A stretch of 64,000 nt of DNA from Hyposmocoma kahamanoa (Eukaryota; Arthropoda; Insecta; Lepidoptera; Cosmopterigidae): the NCBI RefSeq assembly GCF_003589595.1, contig NW_020653337.1, positions 5,786,455-5,850,454 of the forward strand, in the 5' to 3' direction. A model generated the notes under the pieces. That model saw only the letters and a list, made by a program, of their open reading frames with translations. It ran no database searches and was not told the DNA's origin. The position numbers and the translations under genes are program-made. Below, in pieces: positions 9,585 through 21,182 of the stretch. The first letter of the stretch is position 1; each line of letters opens with the position of its first letter.

Positions 9585-11400
9585 CAGGGATCGGAATAGG
9601 TAGAGTTTTTTTACCAAAACTTCGAGGAACATAGACAGAAAATGGAGACTGCCTTACGACAATATTTTTTAGATCCCAGGACCTTTTCGGAATTGGGGAA
9701 ATCACTTAAGAACATTAAAAACTGACCTAATGGAAGACAGGCAGGTACACTATATTTATCTTAACTTTGCGACGCACAGTGGGTCGGATTTGCGATATTG
9801 CGGACATTGGATTTTTTTTCACGACATCTCTCTAAAAAAATGCCAATGGAGAGATCCTATTGTCATAATTAAATATTGTCATACCACATTTTGCCATAAA
9901 TATAATAGCTTAGTCGGAAAAAATTGAATGTGTATTTTTTGTATGGGACCATGCCTTTAGTGCCCCATCGTTACAGTCTTAGTCGATCCTGTCTTAGAAT
10001 CACTACAGACGTAGTTAGACCTATCTTTTATAGATTTGCAAACTAAATGCGCGCCCAAACATACCGTGAATAGGCTATTTACACGCGTCAGAAAATGTGC
10101 AAAAAATTGCTCATAAATACGATTATTGATTGAATACACTAATTAGCAATGATCGGAATAGGTAGAGTTTTTTCGAGGAACATAGACAGAAAATGGAGAC
10201 TGCCTTACAAGAATATTTTTTAGGTCTTGGATTTTTTCGAGATTCGGGAAATCAAAGGACATTAAAAAGTTGACGTTTTCTGGAATAGGTAGGTTAGACT
10301 ATATTTATTTTAACTTTGCGACGAATTGTTGCAACACCAAATTTTCGGAAAATTTAGGAAAATTCCAAAAAAAATTTTTTTTTTCATTATTTTTTTTCTA
10401 AAACCATACATTTTACAAAAGACTATCTCCCACCAAACTGGAAACAGCTGCTTAATATATTTAATTACAGTTAATAAGATTTGTATTACTAACGTATATT
10501 GATTTATGGAAATTCCTGCAGAATCCTAAAACTATCGCAACGACTCTTCGTGTTCTAGGTATACGTTGTAACTTTCTGACTCGAGTTACATGTCATAATC
10601 CGAAAACTTCTATTTATTTCATTTGATTACTCGTAAAGTGCATAATACCGCACTTTGAAATACCGGAATGATAATCACAATATTTTCATCCCGGAATTTT
10701 AGAAATCACGAATTATTTATTGGACTTTGAATACATTGACAACAAATAATTGTTTGTCTCTTTCACTCGCAACGCAGAAGCTGTGCGAAAGAGATAGTAA
10801 CTATCGTTTCCTATTGTAAAATGTGCGTAAGCGCAAGCGCATTCCTGAATGATATTCTGTGCAGTACAAACGTGTGTTTTTCTGTATTCTGGAATGACAG
10901 TTTTGACTACGGCTTGTTTTTATTGAAATCGCATCTACTTGAAATGACTATTGATTTTAAGGACTCTGATCAATTCATTTCGTTTGGATTTTGATGTTAA
11001 CTGGAATTTACACGTATGGGCACTAAAGGCATGGTCCCATACAAAAAATACACATTTTATTTTTTTCCTACTAAACTATTATATCTATGGCCAAATATGA
11101 AATGACAATATTGAATTAGGACAACAGGATCTCTCGATTGGTATTTTTTTTAGAGAGGTATCGTGAAAAAAAATCCAATGTCTGCAATATCGCAAATCCG
11201 ACCCACTGTGCGTCGTAAAGTTAAGATAAATATAGTGTACCTGCCTGTCCTCCATTACGTCAATTTTTAATGTTCTTCAGTGATTTCCCCAATCCGGAAA
11301 AGGTCTTGGGACTTAAAAAATATTGTCGTAAGGCAGTCTCCATTTTCTGTCTATGTTCCTCGAAGTTTTAGTAAAAAAACTCTACCTATTCCCATCCCTG
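9585..11400. mobile_element. Foldback-type DNA element with ~375 bp inverted arms
   Basis: The left arm 9585-9965 and the right arm 11025-11400 are inverted repeats along nearly their whole length. Tips are CAGGGATCGGAATAGGTAGA on the left and its complement, ending CCCATCCCTG, on the right. Shared inner landmarks include ATGGAGACTGCCTTACGACA, CACAGTGGGTCGGATTTGCG and GGGACCATGCCTTTAGTGCC. A third, shorter copy of the tip lies at 10144-10330. The ~1 kb between the arms has no transposase. The CAGGGAT tip would fit hAT-like elements, but I see no flanking 8 bp duplication, so the class is open. Confidence 0.8.
10144..10330 (+). repeat. Extra copy of the foldback arm tip
   Basis: It repeats the left arm in direct orientation (GATCGGAATAGGTAGAGTTT, ATGGAGACTGCCTTACAAGA) with several deletions. 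It points to an internal rearrangement or a second element inserted in the first. Confidence 0.75.
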
Positions 11401-12998
11401 TACCAGTCAGAAAAAAATCATTTTTCTTTGCCTTATAAAATTAAGTAAATTGATTATTTGTTGTATATTTGGTGACACTGTGTTAATATTAGAAATAATC
11501 AATAAGTTTCGACCTATATTTAATATTTAAAGTTGACGAGTGGTAAGTTTTGGTGTGGAAGTACTGACTGCTCGGTTTTGTTTATCAATAGCTGATTTCG
11601 TTTTGCTTCATACCGGGGACCGACCTAAACGGGAGAAAGAATCGCGAACTCAACACGCACCGACTGGTAATTTTATAATTCAGAACCAAGTGCACTAATA
11701 ATAATTCTATTTAAGCTGCTTGTTAATAATACGAGGGATGTGCGATGTTGAAGAACATGTCGATATAGTCCATCACTGTGTTTCTAACAGTAACGATCAA
11801 ACTAGCGATGCATCAGCAATTGATAGATTAAACAAAATATTAGAATCCCCACATTTTCCTCACATACCGCCAATCCCCACAAAATCCTCAATCTAGTTGA
11901 AATTTCCCACAATTTGGAAAATTCCTAACAAATTGACAACACTGGATACAATAGTCGTAATTCGCGCGCGAGCTGGTTATTGTTTATTGACAAATAAATA
12001 AACATTGTGAAGTAATTCCGTGTTATGAAATGATAAAAACAATTGAAAAGAGAGCGTAAACTACTGTACTTCAATGTTGTGGTGTATGTGTATTGTGCCG
12101 TTTGTCAATAAAATACAGTGAAATCATTGAGTGAAATGTGGTTGGCGTGAAGAAATAACCTCAATTTTGTAATGAAAATTTTATTTCTTCCAACATAAGT
12201 TAGGTATGTAATTAAAATATTCCTTATACTATTTATAATATTATAGGGAATTTATCCACCTTTCTAGTAATATTTATCACATTCCATATTATTGTACAGA
12301 ATAACGTATTTTTGCGACAAATTGGATTTTTCTATTGTTTTTTTGACCTAGTGTTTGAAAAGTTTTTTATTGCATAATACGCTCACCATTCGCTATAACT
12401 TTTATAAAGGTTTTGTAATACTGTCAAAAGAAAAAATCGCTTAGAAACATCGCGTTTTATAGACAATCATAAAAACTTCTTTTGAGTGAATATTCTTCTA
12501 CAAGTTCTACAAGATCAACTTCACTAAAGCAAGTAAAAATAATCTTTTCGTATTCTAAAGTTTTTCTATAGATAAAGCTATAGATAAAATGCTCCCTACA
12601 GTGTTTTGAAAAAAGCTTTAAATTCTTATCGCCATTTTTATTTTTAAAGAATGACTACGAAGTAGCCGAGAATAATTTATTTTCTTTTTAAAAAGTAAAT
12701 CTAAGTTAAAATTAGCTTGAAGAAACCTAGAGCTTCTTGGAAATGGTTTCTTATGTGAGTTATTTTGTATAATTAGGCTTTCTATAAATATTTAAAACCG
12801 AAAATCGATAACTGTATTTTTATTAAGTTTATATTTTATACATAAATATTTAAAATTTAACGAGCGCTTTACTTTTATGATAGGTTTGACATCACTTTTC
12901 ACAATGTATTTAAAGTCGCACGTCAATTCGCGCTTTCTAACCGATTAAACGTTGCGCAAAAAAGTCAGAAATATTATATCTAATTTCGCCATGTTGCA
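11401..12998. other. Unassigned AT-rich stretch, 1.6 kb
   Basis: Nothing coding. The CCCCACA-rich patch at 11846-11915 is noted under 8065-9584. Confidence 0.4.
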
Positions 12999-14290
12999 AA
13001 GTCAAAGTCAAAGTCAAAGATTATTTATTCCATAGGTAAAATAAATTTATACTTGAAAACGTCACATTTAAGCTACTGCTCGTTCACTACGCTGACCTCC
13101 CTGAGAAGAACGAGCAAGAAACTCTAGGGATTGCTCTTTTCAAATAAACTTAAATGCTATGGAATACACTTTGAATCAAATTTGTGTGGCTTCTGGAGCC
13201 ATGTCGTCTTTCCATACAACTTTATCTAACACGTCGTCTTCAACTTTGTAATATGATTTTTCGATCAAAATATTTTTAATGTAGTTTTTAAACTTAGGAA
13301 ATGATAAACTTAATATATGCTCCGGAATCTTATTGTAAAAACGTATACAGTTCCCCATAAAAGAGTTGTTTACCTTGGTTAAACGAAATCGTGGTACCAT
13401 GAGTTTGGACTTAGCTCTAAGGTTAATATTATGGATATCTTCTTTCTTATTGAAATTATGCATATTTTTACGGGCATATAAAATATTTGAGTAAATGTAC
13501 TGTGATGCCACAGTCATGATATCAGTCTTCTTAAACTTTTCTCTGAGAGAAACCCGAGAGCCTAGACGGTACACAGAACGAATCGCTCGTTTTTGCAATA
13601 CAAATATGGTTTGAATATCTGCCGCTCAACCCCACATGAGAATCCCGTAGGACATTATACTATGGAAGTAACTAAAGTAAACTAGTCTAGCAGCACTAAC
13701 ATCGGTAAGCTCACGTATTCTGCGGACTGCTTATGCAGCGGAGCTTAATCTGCTGGCCAGGGACGATATATGTGGAAACCATTGAAGTTTACTATCTAAG
13801 GTCACTCCCAAGAAGACTGCTTCATTAACATGGTCTAACTTTTCTCCGTTTATTTCTATGCTTGGACTAGTCGATTTTACGTTAGGTAATTCAAATTTAA
13901 CACATTTTGTCTTCTTGGCATTAAGCAATAAATTGTTAACATTAAACCAATAAATTACCTTAGAGAGGGTATCATTAATATGGTCATAGTTAATGTCATG
14001 TCTGTCTGTTTTAAAAATCAAGGATGTGTCATCAGCAAATAACACTATTTCGCAATGGTCCTTAACAAAGAATGGCAGATCATTAATATAAATCAGAAAT
14101 AAGAAAGGTCCAAGTATTGAACCCTGCGGAACACCCATTTTTACTAGAGAACCCAATTGCAATTTTGGTAGTTTATATTTTGTAAGCCATTAAACTTGAA
14201 ATCTATTAGTATAAGAGAATTGCGTTTTACGTTTGTAACGCTTTAGTATTTTGGTTTTAAATTAGCATTACTAAGAAAACTATCATAGAC
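12999..14290 (-). pseudogene. LINE reverse transcriptase C-terminal half and 3' UTR
   Basis: From 14162 down, one open stretch of 143 codons contains GVPQGSILGPFLFLIYINDL, the catalytic FADDTSLIF, NLLLNAKKTKCVKF and VFLGVTLDSKLQWFPHI: RT motifs 4 to 7 in order. A stop follows near 13731. The reading then resumes through YFSYFHSIMSYGILMWG, another stop, and a 140-codon stretch ending at 13176 (KRAIRSVYRLGSRVSLREKF to DMAPEATQI), which is the usual thumb and C-terminal domain. Beyond 14162 a diverged YTNRFQV-like piece reaches about 14290. The 3' UTR ends in a TCAAAGTCAAAGTCAAAG repeat at 13008-13030, typical of LINE tails. The endonuclease and N-terminal RT are missing, so it is 5'-truncated. 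Partial copies lie at 23961-24400 and 49208-50068. Confidence 0.9.
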
Positions 14291-15029
14291 TATAAATTAT
14301 CTAAAAACTGTCTACAAGACTAAATAAAAACTGTCTACATTCTACAAATGGACTTGTAGCATTCTAGGAGGGTTACTTGAGGAAAAAGATAAGAAACACT
14401 CTTAACACTAACACACTCTTGTGATCTACTGATAAAGTTGTTTTATTAAAAAACATTTACTTTAAATTATCTAGAAACTTTCTTCGAGATATCATGAGGG
14501 AATTTGAACTCTTAAAATATTCAATCGAATTAAATTCTATTAGATTATATATTTAGATATGTGTGTGCTGCTTGGGGTGATATGGTCTCGTTTAAGTTAT
14601 AACTTAGAAAAGGCTGAAGAAATCGGTTAGGAGAACATCTATTTATACTATGGAGGTAAATCGTCTAGAAAGATCACATAGTTTCGGTTCTATAATGAGA
14701 TTTTGTTAATGGTAAAGTTCAAAGACTGAAAATACATTTATTTATTTACCACAAAAGAAAAAACGAAAAAACAGAAAAAAAAAACATTCAAATATAAACT
14801 ACTAATAAAGAGTTACAAAACTAAAAATAAATACTCATGTCAAAAGAATCTAGGAATCAAGTACTTAGAGCGTCAAGATATTTCACCATCGTGATATTCA
14901 ATTATTTTTTGTGAAATTATTCCACTACTTTGTTATAATTATCAAACAGATTTCTCACAGATGGCGCTACAGCGAAAAAGTCGTTAAAAACCAATACAAA
15001 GATCTGCTACAAACACATTGAAAAGTTCG
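14291..15029. other. Unassigned AT-rich stretch
   Basis: No supported feature; an A-rich patch lies at 14745-14790. Confidence 0.4.
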
Positions 15030-15135
15030 TGAGGTCCGATGATTCGTTCCATGGTTTAGTTGGCATAGCGTCTGGCAAGGTTTGCTAGGAGACGTTGGTT
15101 CGAATCCAGCCGGATCGAAATGAAATTTTTCTAAG
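15030..15135 (+). mobile_element. tRNA-derived SINE, family 2
   Basis: The head has A-box-like TGGTTTAGTTGGCATAGCG and B-box GGTTCGAATCC with a perfect-looking T-arm flank, then CCGGATCGAAATGAA. It matches the inverted pair at 24483-24727. The anticodon arm does not fold properly, so it is not a tRNA gene. Confidence 0.75.
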
Positions 15136-15617
15136 TATCTTTGTTTAATAATTATCACAAGCCGATTGATTTTTTGGTCAATTTTATTATTTGAATGTGG
15201 AAATGAAGTTGACCAAAAACAAATCATTGGTGTTAAAAAAACCATTAAACAATCTGATTTTCAGTAATTGGAAAAACTTACTTACTACGTACTTAACTAC
15301 GTACTTGATCCTTAGACACTTTTGTGCAAAATTAAAACACAAATTAGTCGCAAGGACACTAAGTATAAAGATGCTTTGGTGCCAGCTGTAACAAAAGGAT
15401 CACCGACTCAATATTTGCTGGGAAACGCAATGTGTTCCCAACACTGATTTAAGAATATGCGAGATTATTCAAGATGATTGATGTTTGTAATCTTTGTAAT
15501 TTGAATTCTAAACTGTTTACGATTCCTTATTTGAAAAGCAATCCCGGGATAATCGTTAGCGTTTCCATACGAAGCCATTATTACAAATCTTTATTTGTAG
15601 AAAGGCCCATGTTTGTT
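15136..15617. other. Unassigned stretch
   Basis: Small frames below 90 codons; none recognised. Confidence 0.4.
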
Positions 15618-15905
15618 ATGATACAAGGCGACGAACACGTTGTGCGTCTGCTGGTAAGCAAAACGCCTGTCCATAACAATTGCAGTGCCGATGAGAGATT
15701 TAAATCGCAAAGATCTGTGGGACACTGCACCCCTTAACTCTGAGACATAAATTGAAAAGTCCCATGCGGTTGTAATTTCACCAGCACCCTTACCCTTCAA
15801 AACCGACACACAGTAATGGTCATATTATTGCTCGGCATCATGAATAAGGTGACAGTACTTCTCTGGACGAACTCTTATACAAGGAACTCTACTTCTACTA
15901 CTGCC
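15618..15905 (-). mobile_element. Rep-A copy, near full length
   Basis: It runs antisense from TATGATACAAGGCGACGAAC to GGAACTCTACTTCTACTA, with the conserved TTTAAATCGCAAAGATCTG block in the middle. Confidence 0.75.
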
Positions 15906-16264
15906 TTATTAGTAGAAAGGTATTTGCCTATCAGCGGTTTGTTTTTTCTGATGAAAACAATTTGCAGGTTTTGGACTAGAAAAACTTTTTAAAAAATTTG
16001 CTGAGTTTCGAAGTCTAATTTCATAACTGCCTGTCATGTCAAACACTGACGTACTCGTCCATCCAATTTATGTCCTGAACAAATTCAATTACAGTCCATG
16101 TCAGAATTCAGAACACGCTCTTCGCCTGAATAAAAACAAAACCAGAAAAATACGTAAAATATTTTCGAGAAAATGTCATTTCTATCAAACTCAATTACAA
16201 TTAGAGAATAGAAATTAAAAAAATCATATATGCAATAAAAAAAATCACAGCACAGTACAAGTTA
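15906..16264. other. Unassigned stretch
   Basis: Nothing recognised; the frame at 16036-16218 is short and featureless. Confidence 0.4.
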
Positions 16265-16775
16265 GCAAAACTTAAATAAAAACTTATTTCCGAATTTATT
16301 TTTATTTCTTAATTTAAAACTCCTTAGTAAGCAATTGACGTAACAGTTTTAAAATTAGCGCGAAAATAAAAAAATATATAAATAAAAAGTTAGATGAGGT
16401 CAACGCGATGAGGTCTATATATTTTTCGAAAATGAAGAAAACGGAATTTCGAGTATTCCGTTTCTCATTTGATATTAGAACATCAAAACTTGTCGAATTA
16501 TGTTACGAACTATTGTCACTATCGCCAAATTTGGCCTCATTTGACTTTTTCATCTGATTTTCAATAGATTTGCATGAAATTAGGAAGTGACGCAAACAGA
16601 GGAAGGGAAACAGAGGCTTATTTTTCATTTTGACAAAAAATATTTTTTGATGGGTACAAGAAATTGGGACATCGCTCTTCAAGATGTACAAATAGGAGAT
16701 TACGTAGAAAATTAAACCATAATTTAAAATAAGTTTTTTTCTTCTTCAAATCACGGACGTATCAAACTTGCGACT
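16265..16775 (+). repeat. Repeat blocks V (16265-16430) and U (16664-16775)
   Basis: Block V (AAACTCCTTAGTAAGCAA, GTTAGATGAGGTCAACG) recurs at 32215-32345. Block U (GGGACATCGCT, GATTACGTAGAAAATTAAACC) recurs at 33888-34000. Order and orientation are the same at both places, which suggests one element whose second copy has been split by about 1.5 kb. Confidence 0.6.
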
Positions 16776-17121
16776 ACAACACAAAACATAAAAATAGCGG
16801 AAAGTACAACGTGACTCGTTAAAGTACCTACAAAAGAGTGTATATATAGTACGAATAAATAAAGGGCGTGTATTTAAATGATCTTTTTAAAGTTGCAAAA
16901 GCAGCAGAAAAAAAAATTTAATGGTCATCTTTTCAAACTTAGTAAATGTTGATTATATTTGCATACTAACATCATATTAATTATAATATATAATTTGACC
17001 TGAAAACATGTTCGGAAACGCAAGCAAATTGGCTTGTGGCACTCATCGGCCGCTGCCGCAACACGCTCTCTTCGCTCGCTCGGCTCGTGCTGCTTTTTCA
17101 TATATTAACCTAATCTACTGA
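16776..17121. other. Unassigned stretch with a GC-rich patch
   Basis: A patch at about 17025-17095 (CTCATCGGCCGCTGCCGCAA, CTCTCTTCGCTCGCTCGGCT) is much richer in GC than its surroundings. No function assigned. Confidence 0.4.
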
Positions 17122-17325
17122 ATGGAGGGCCCAACCAAGCAAGAAAGATTTATCAAAAGATATACAGATTTTAAACGTCGTCAATCGTTAAAAGAAAAGA
17201 TCAATGTAGTAAGTTCTTATTGGGGTGACAGAAGGAAACCAGGCTTTTCCAATAGGGTGGTTTTAATAGACAACAAATACAGTATGTACAACGTCGGTGG
17301 TACAGTGGGAAAGAAGTCCCCCTAA
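17122..17325 (+). CDS. Small basic reading frame, unrecognised
   Basis: 67 codons, MEGPTKQERFIKRYTDF at the start, rich in Lys and Arg, ending GGTVGKKSP. There is no domain I recognise. It is followed at 17355-17525 by imperfect minisatellite units and at 17674-17695 by AATAAA and an A-run, so it could be the tail of a retroelement frame and not a host gene. Confidence 0.25.
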   Translation: MEGPTKQERFIKRYTDFKRRQSLKEKINVVSSYWGDRRKPGFSNRVVLIDNKYSMYNVGGTVGKKSP

Positions 17326-17354
17326 TCGGCATGCAGTAGAGGACCCGTATACAC

Positions 17355-17525
17355 GTTCCAATTAGGAAGCGGCTCAAGGTTACAACTAAGTGTTACGTTC
17401 TAAAGCGCAGTTCCAATAAGGAAGCAGCGCTAGAAGCGTAGTACAGTGCAATGCAGTAGGTTCAACAGTAACGATCTAAAGCGGAGTTCCAAACAAGGAA
17501 GCAGAGCTAGATGCGTAGTAAGTTG
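17355..17525 (+). repeat. Imperfect minisatellite
   Basis: The unit core GTTCCAATAAGGAAGCAGCG appears at about 17355, 17410 and 17485 with small changes, flanked by TCTAAAGCGCA and GCTAGAAGCGTAGTA. Confidence 0.7.
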
Positions 17526-17530
17526 GATTC

Positions 17531-18213
17531 CATTCATGTTCGCATCGCCGCCAGTAGTCATTCCGCGAGAAAAAATCTTAACACCGCGATGCATAAGTTG
17601 CGATTTCGACGCCAATGCCATCTAGCGGTGTTTGAATGAACTAATATGAGTTGTCTGTAATGTGATTTTGTTACACCAATAATAAAAAAAAGAGGACCAA
17701 ATACTATTTTTGAATACCCAATATTAATTTAGTATGATTAAACATAATAATAGTGTTTACCTCGAATGCAGTTCATTTATAATATAGACGGAACAATTAA
17801 TATAATATCAAACATAAAAAATACCATTTATTTAAAAAAGTGCACATTTACTATAGATACATTATTTCTTTGAGGATCAAATAATATTATCCCTAAATAA
17901 AGTATATAATTATTTTAAGTAATAAAGAGAGTGCGCTGTTACGGAGTCCGTTCTTCACTCAACTTATCATGTCACTCAAAGCGCTATGACGTCAGAAATA
18001 TAAATGTACACAAAATATACATACGCGTGAAATCGTCATATTGATTATACTCGCCTACTCATTTGTAAAACTGACTGGTTTGCTCTTTGCAAATAAATAT
18101 GTTTATACACTTGATCATTTACAATACTTATTACGAATATAATAGATCAAGACTACTTGAGAGAGCTACAGATGAGTAACGTTGATTTTGTTATCCAAGT
18201 ACGTAGAAGCTTT
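17531..18213. other. Unassigned AT-rich stretch
   Basis: It contains AATAATAAAAAAAAGAGG near 17678, which looks like the 3' end of a retroposed sequence. Otherwise nothing. Confidence 0.4.
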
Positions 18214-18452
18214 TTTATTATACTAGGTGACGCGATAAACGAGTCGCACACCTGGTGGTAAGCGACACATCTGCCAATAACAGTTGCAGTGCCGCTCAGA
18301 GTTTAAAATCGCAAAGATCTGAGGAGCGCTGCAACCGTTACCCACAAATTTCACCCACTTACCTTTCAAAACCAGTAATTTTACCATTACGGCTTGGCGT
18401 CAGAAATAGGTAAGGCAGCAGTACTTACCTGGACGAACAATTTTACAATGCT
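18214..18452 (-). mobile_element. Rep-A copy, internally deleted
   Basis: Antisense Rep-A with CACACCTGGTGGTAAGCGAC and TTACCTGGACGAACA. The block normally between them is shortened. Confidence 0.7.
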
Positions 18453-18477
18453 GTATTTATAATTTTTAATAATAATA

Positions 18478-18580
18478 ACTCTTTATTGCACAAAGATACA
18501 TAAAACACACGTTATAAAGGTCATATACAAAGGTATAAAGTTTAGTATAAAGTTTTTGTTTCACTCTGTTTTAAGTCTCT
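18478..18580 (-). mobile_element. LINE-type 3' tail
   Basis: The TAATAATAATAACTCTTTAT start followed by TGCACAAAGATACATAAAAC resembles the antisense 3' tails of lepidopteran LINEs ending in short tandem units. Too short to assign a clade. Confidence 0.45.
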
Positions 18581-18930
18581 TAAATGACAAATTTTAATTC
18601 TACCTTTGTCTCATTAAGGAAGTGTATACATACATGAACGATAATGCCACAAAATTACTTTGGGGTTTCGACTTAAGTCCATTATGCTGGACCAATGCGA
18701 GTCGGGGACTGCACAAGCACGTCTTCGAAAATGTAAGGGACGTACAGTTTTGATTACAATGTTTTCCTTCACTTAATCGAAATCAACTATTCAATCAAAT
18801 AACTTTATTTGACATGTAATACAATAGGAAAAATAAAAAGAAAATACAATTTTTTTCCAAGGTAAAGCGCCCACCGGGACCGTCGCTACAACTGTATCAA
18901 GTACAAGTCCGGTCCTGTAACAATAATTAT
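18581..18930. other. Unassigned stretch
   Basis: Nothing recognised. Confidence 0.4.
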
Positions 18931-19120
18931 TTAATAATAACGCACACACTCATGTAGCCCCGTGCTAGGGAAACGCTGTACCGGAGATACGCATAGACAA
19001 CCACAAATTACACCCAAACTCACGAGAGAAACAAATATAGGCCTTACAATTATTTCTCCCTGCCCGGGAATCGAGCCCAGGGATTTCAGTCCAGCATGGA
19101 ACCATTCGGCCTTAAAGGCT
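18931..19120 (-). mobile_element. tRNA-derived SINE, family 1, head truncated
   Basis: It has the TTAATAATAACGCACACAC tail, CAACCACAAATTACACCCAA body and TCGAGCCC B-box region of the 783-996 copy. Part of the head is deleted near 19080-19110. Confidence 0.78.
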
Positions 19121-19217
19121 GTTTAGTTTATGGAGTACTGCTGCTACTTATAAGATGGATCTGTTAAATATCAATTTCCATTGAGAAAGATGCCAAGAGG
19201 CTTGACTCAGATTTTTT

Positions 19218-19490
19218 AAAATTATATAAGTGATAGGGCGAATAAGTCGTGCGCCTGATGGTAAGCGACACGCCAGTCCATAACAGTTGAAGTGCCACTC
19301 AGAGCTTTGAATCTCAAAGATCTGATAGGCACGCCACTGCGCCTGTCACGCTGAGACATAAATTGAAAAGTCCCATGTGCCCATAGTTTCATAATTTTGA
19401 AATCATGAAACATTTCACCAGCACCCTTCAAGACCGGAACTATATATAATACTTCCCAGGACGAACTATTTCACAAGTAGCTCTACTACA
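19218..19490 (-). mobile_element. Rep-A copy, near full length
   Basis: Antisense Rep-A from AAAATTATATAAGTGATAGG through GTGCGCCTGATGGTAAGCGA and TTTGAATCTCAAAGATCTGA to the AGCTCTACTACAAG end. A short insertion lies near 19390-19415. Confidence 0.75.
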
Positions 19491-19506
19491 AGCAAAAGTT
19501 TTAAAA

Positions 19507-19580
19507 ATTTAGTAGAGGCGAAGCTGATGCAAAGCCTTGAGCACCGCCGTAAAGTTGCCTGCTTATCAGTATCTTACAGC
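19507..19580 (+). pseudogene. CR1-like LINE fragment
   Basis: The short open piece VEAKLMQSLEHRRKVACLSV is the start of the C-terminal domain seen at 30717-31190 (VESKLQNLDHRRKVACLSV). Both ends are truncated. Confidence 0.7.
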
Positions 19581-19656
19581 ATATAACTCAGTGAGTCTGC
19601 GACGAAATTGCAAGTAATCGTTCGACTATATCCTTTTTATCATGGGAACTAGACGT

Positions 19657-19865
19657 ATGTGTGAAAACGTAAGCGCGCTTGCATAGTACATCCGATTCGT
19701 ATGCGTTCCGAATCCGAGACTATTCAAATCTAGAAAAATCCCGCTTCGGATGTTGCTTGTGCACCAAGTCCGCTTAGAATCCGAGAAAATACGAATACCG
19801 CTTGTACACCTACAGATACTATGATTTCCGACATTTTGAACCGTCATTTCTCGGATTCGGAACTG
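19657..19865 (+). repeat. Rep-B dispersed repeat
   Basis: Shared blocks are CCGAATCCGAGACTATTCAA, CTTCGGATGTTGCTTGTGCA, AATCCGAGAAAATACGAATA and CCGCTTGTACACC. Copies lie at 39575-39775, 41353-41490 and 61380-61555, with a piece at 63133-63208. Non-coding. Confidence 0.65.
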
Positions 19866-20056
19866 GGGGGCTACTCTCGATCTCCGTCCGACATCCGTCC
19901 GAAACAATTACTGTCAAATAAGTAATATTGAAAAAGACAAGTGTCAAGTATGAAGCTTCATTCGCATCACGCGTCTTTTCATTTGGTCAAGTATTGCTTA
20001 TTTGACAGTAATTGTTTCGGACGGATATCGGACGGAGATCGAGAGTAGACCCCCTG
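19866..20056. mobile_element. MITE with ~55 bp terminal inverted repeats
   Basis: The left end GGGGGCTACTCTCGATCTCC through GACATCCGTCCGAAACAATT is repeated inverted at the right end (GGACGGAGATCGAGAGTAGA). A second copy lies at 59869-60066. It sits directly against the Rep-B copy. No coding frame; the superfamily is not decided because no target duplication is clear. Confidence 0.8.
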
Positions 20057-20089
20057 ATACGAATCAGACGTAATGCACAAACGCTTTAA

Positions 20090-20376
20090 GGCTCAACTCA
20101 CACTGGCGCAGAGTCGAAGCGTCGCGACGCGTCATGTTTTTCGCCTATTCATCTCTATTTTCCCATTATTAAGGTACAAATTTGTGTTATGTAAATGTGG
20201 AATCGCGCGTCGACGCTTGGTTAAAGTCGACAGGATTCGCGCGTTCCTTGCACTCAGTGAGGCGTCGGACACCGACCACATTGTGGTCCGGGTGCGCTAA
20301 TGCGAATGCGTTGTAATTGGAAAACAGGCTGCGACGCGACGCGACGCATCGACTCTGCGCCAGTGTGAGTTGAGCC
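20090..20376. mobile_element. Harbinger-like MITE with TAA target duplication
   Basis: Bounded by TAA at 20087-20089 and 20377-20379. Inverted ends of about 45 bp start GGCTCAACTCACACTGGCGC and continue AGAGTCGAAGCGTCGCGACG. The 287 bp element holds no transposase. The diverged copy at 1203-1448 has its own TTA duplication, and both agree with the TWA preference of PIF/Harbinger. Confidence 0.82.
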
Positions 20377-20379
20377 TAA

Positions 20380-21182
20380 CGATTCGCACGAAGCGTTACG
20401 CTTTCACATTTATAAGACGTAAGACCTGCAGATTTATTCTAAGAGTGACTAAAGACATATAGGTATTTTAACCACAAAAAAAATCAATAATGAAAAAACC
20501 ATAGCAAATGGGTGTGAGTCATACCGAGCTACATTGCTATTAAGTACATTGACCTCACTGTTATTGTACAGAGCTAAAACCAACCCTTACGCACATCTAA
20601 ACAAAATTAAAATCCAATGGCAATTTCAAAATATTCACCAACAACTTGAATCATTAGCATTTTTACTAGCACGTGAATAATGAGAATAGAGATACAAGAC
20701 ACAAAGTCAAAATTATGGCAAACTTTTATTTATTATATATTATGACAATATTTAATACTAGAAAGCAACAAATAAAATCTCAAGGTATTTAATATTGTTT
20801 CATAGCACAGTTACCTTCTCCGCAATATTACGTATATTGCGTTGTGTAGGAAAACACAAATTTCATTCACTACATCGATCAAAGAATCCGTTTTCCTACT
20901 TTGCTTACCGTTCGTTATAATTAATTTTACTTAAATACGTGGTTATGTGCTAAGCTGCACGGCATATTGCGTGCTCAAGCTTTATTTATCCAAAATCTTG
21001 AGTTCAAATGTGGCCACAGTAAGTGACGTGCGCTACACGATTAGCGACAGACATGACGGATGTGTGGCGCGTTTGTTTAAGGTCACGTTGACCGAACAGG
21101 TGTGGTCAGATCATGGAGGACAGATCGAATGGAGTACTACAATGTGGATAAATCACGAAAACAAAGCAACAATATTTTGTTA
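20380..21182. other. Unassigned stretch
   Basis: The frame at 20947-21186 is 79 codons without recognisable features; nothing else supported. Confidence 0.4.

Noticed and set aside
9585..11400. Autonomous hAT transposon
   Set aside because: The CAGGGAT tips suggest it, but there is no transposase and no 8 bp duplication could be found at the ends (ATTAATCA on the left, TACCAGTC on the right).
14570..14700. Extra LINE polymerase fragment on the plus strand
   Set aside because: A weak YVCAAWGDM-like reading resembles a LINE segment, but there are several stops and no second motif.
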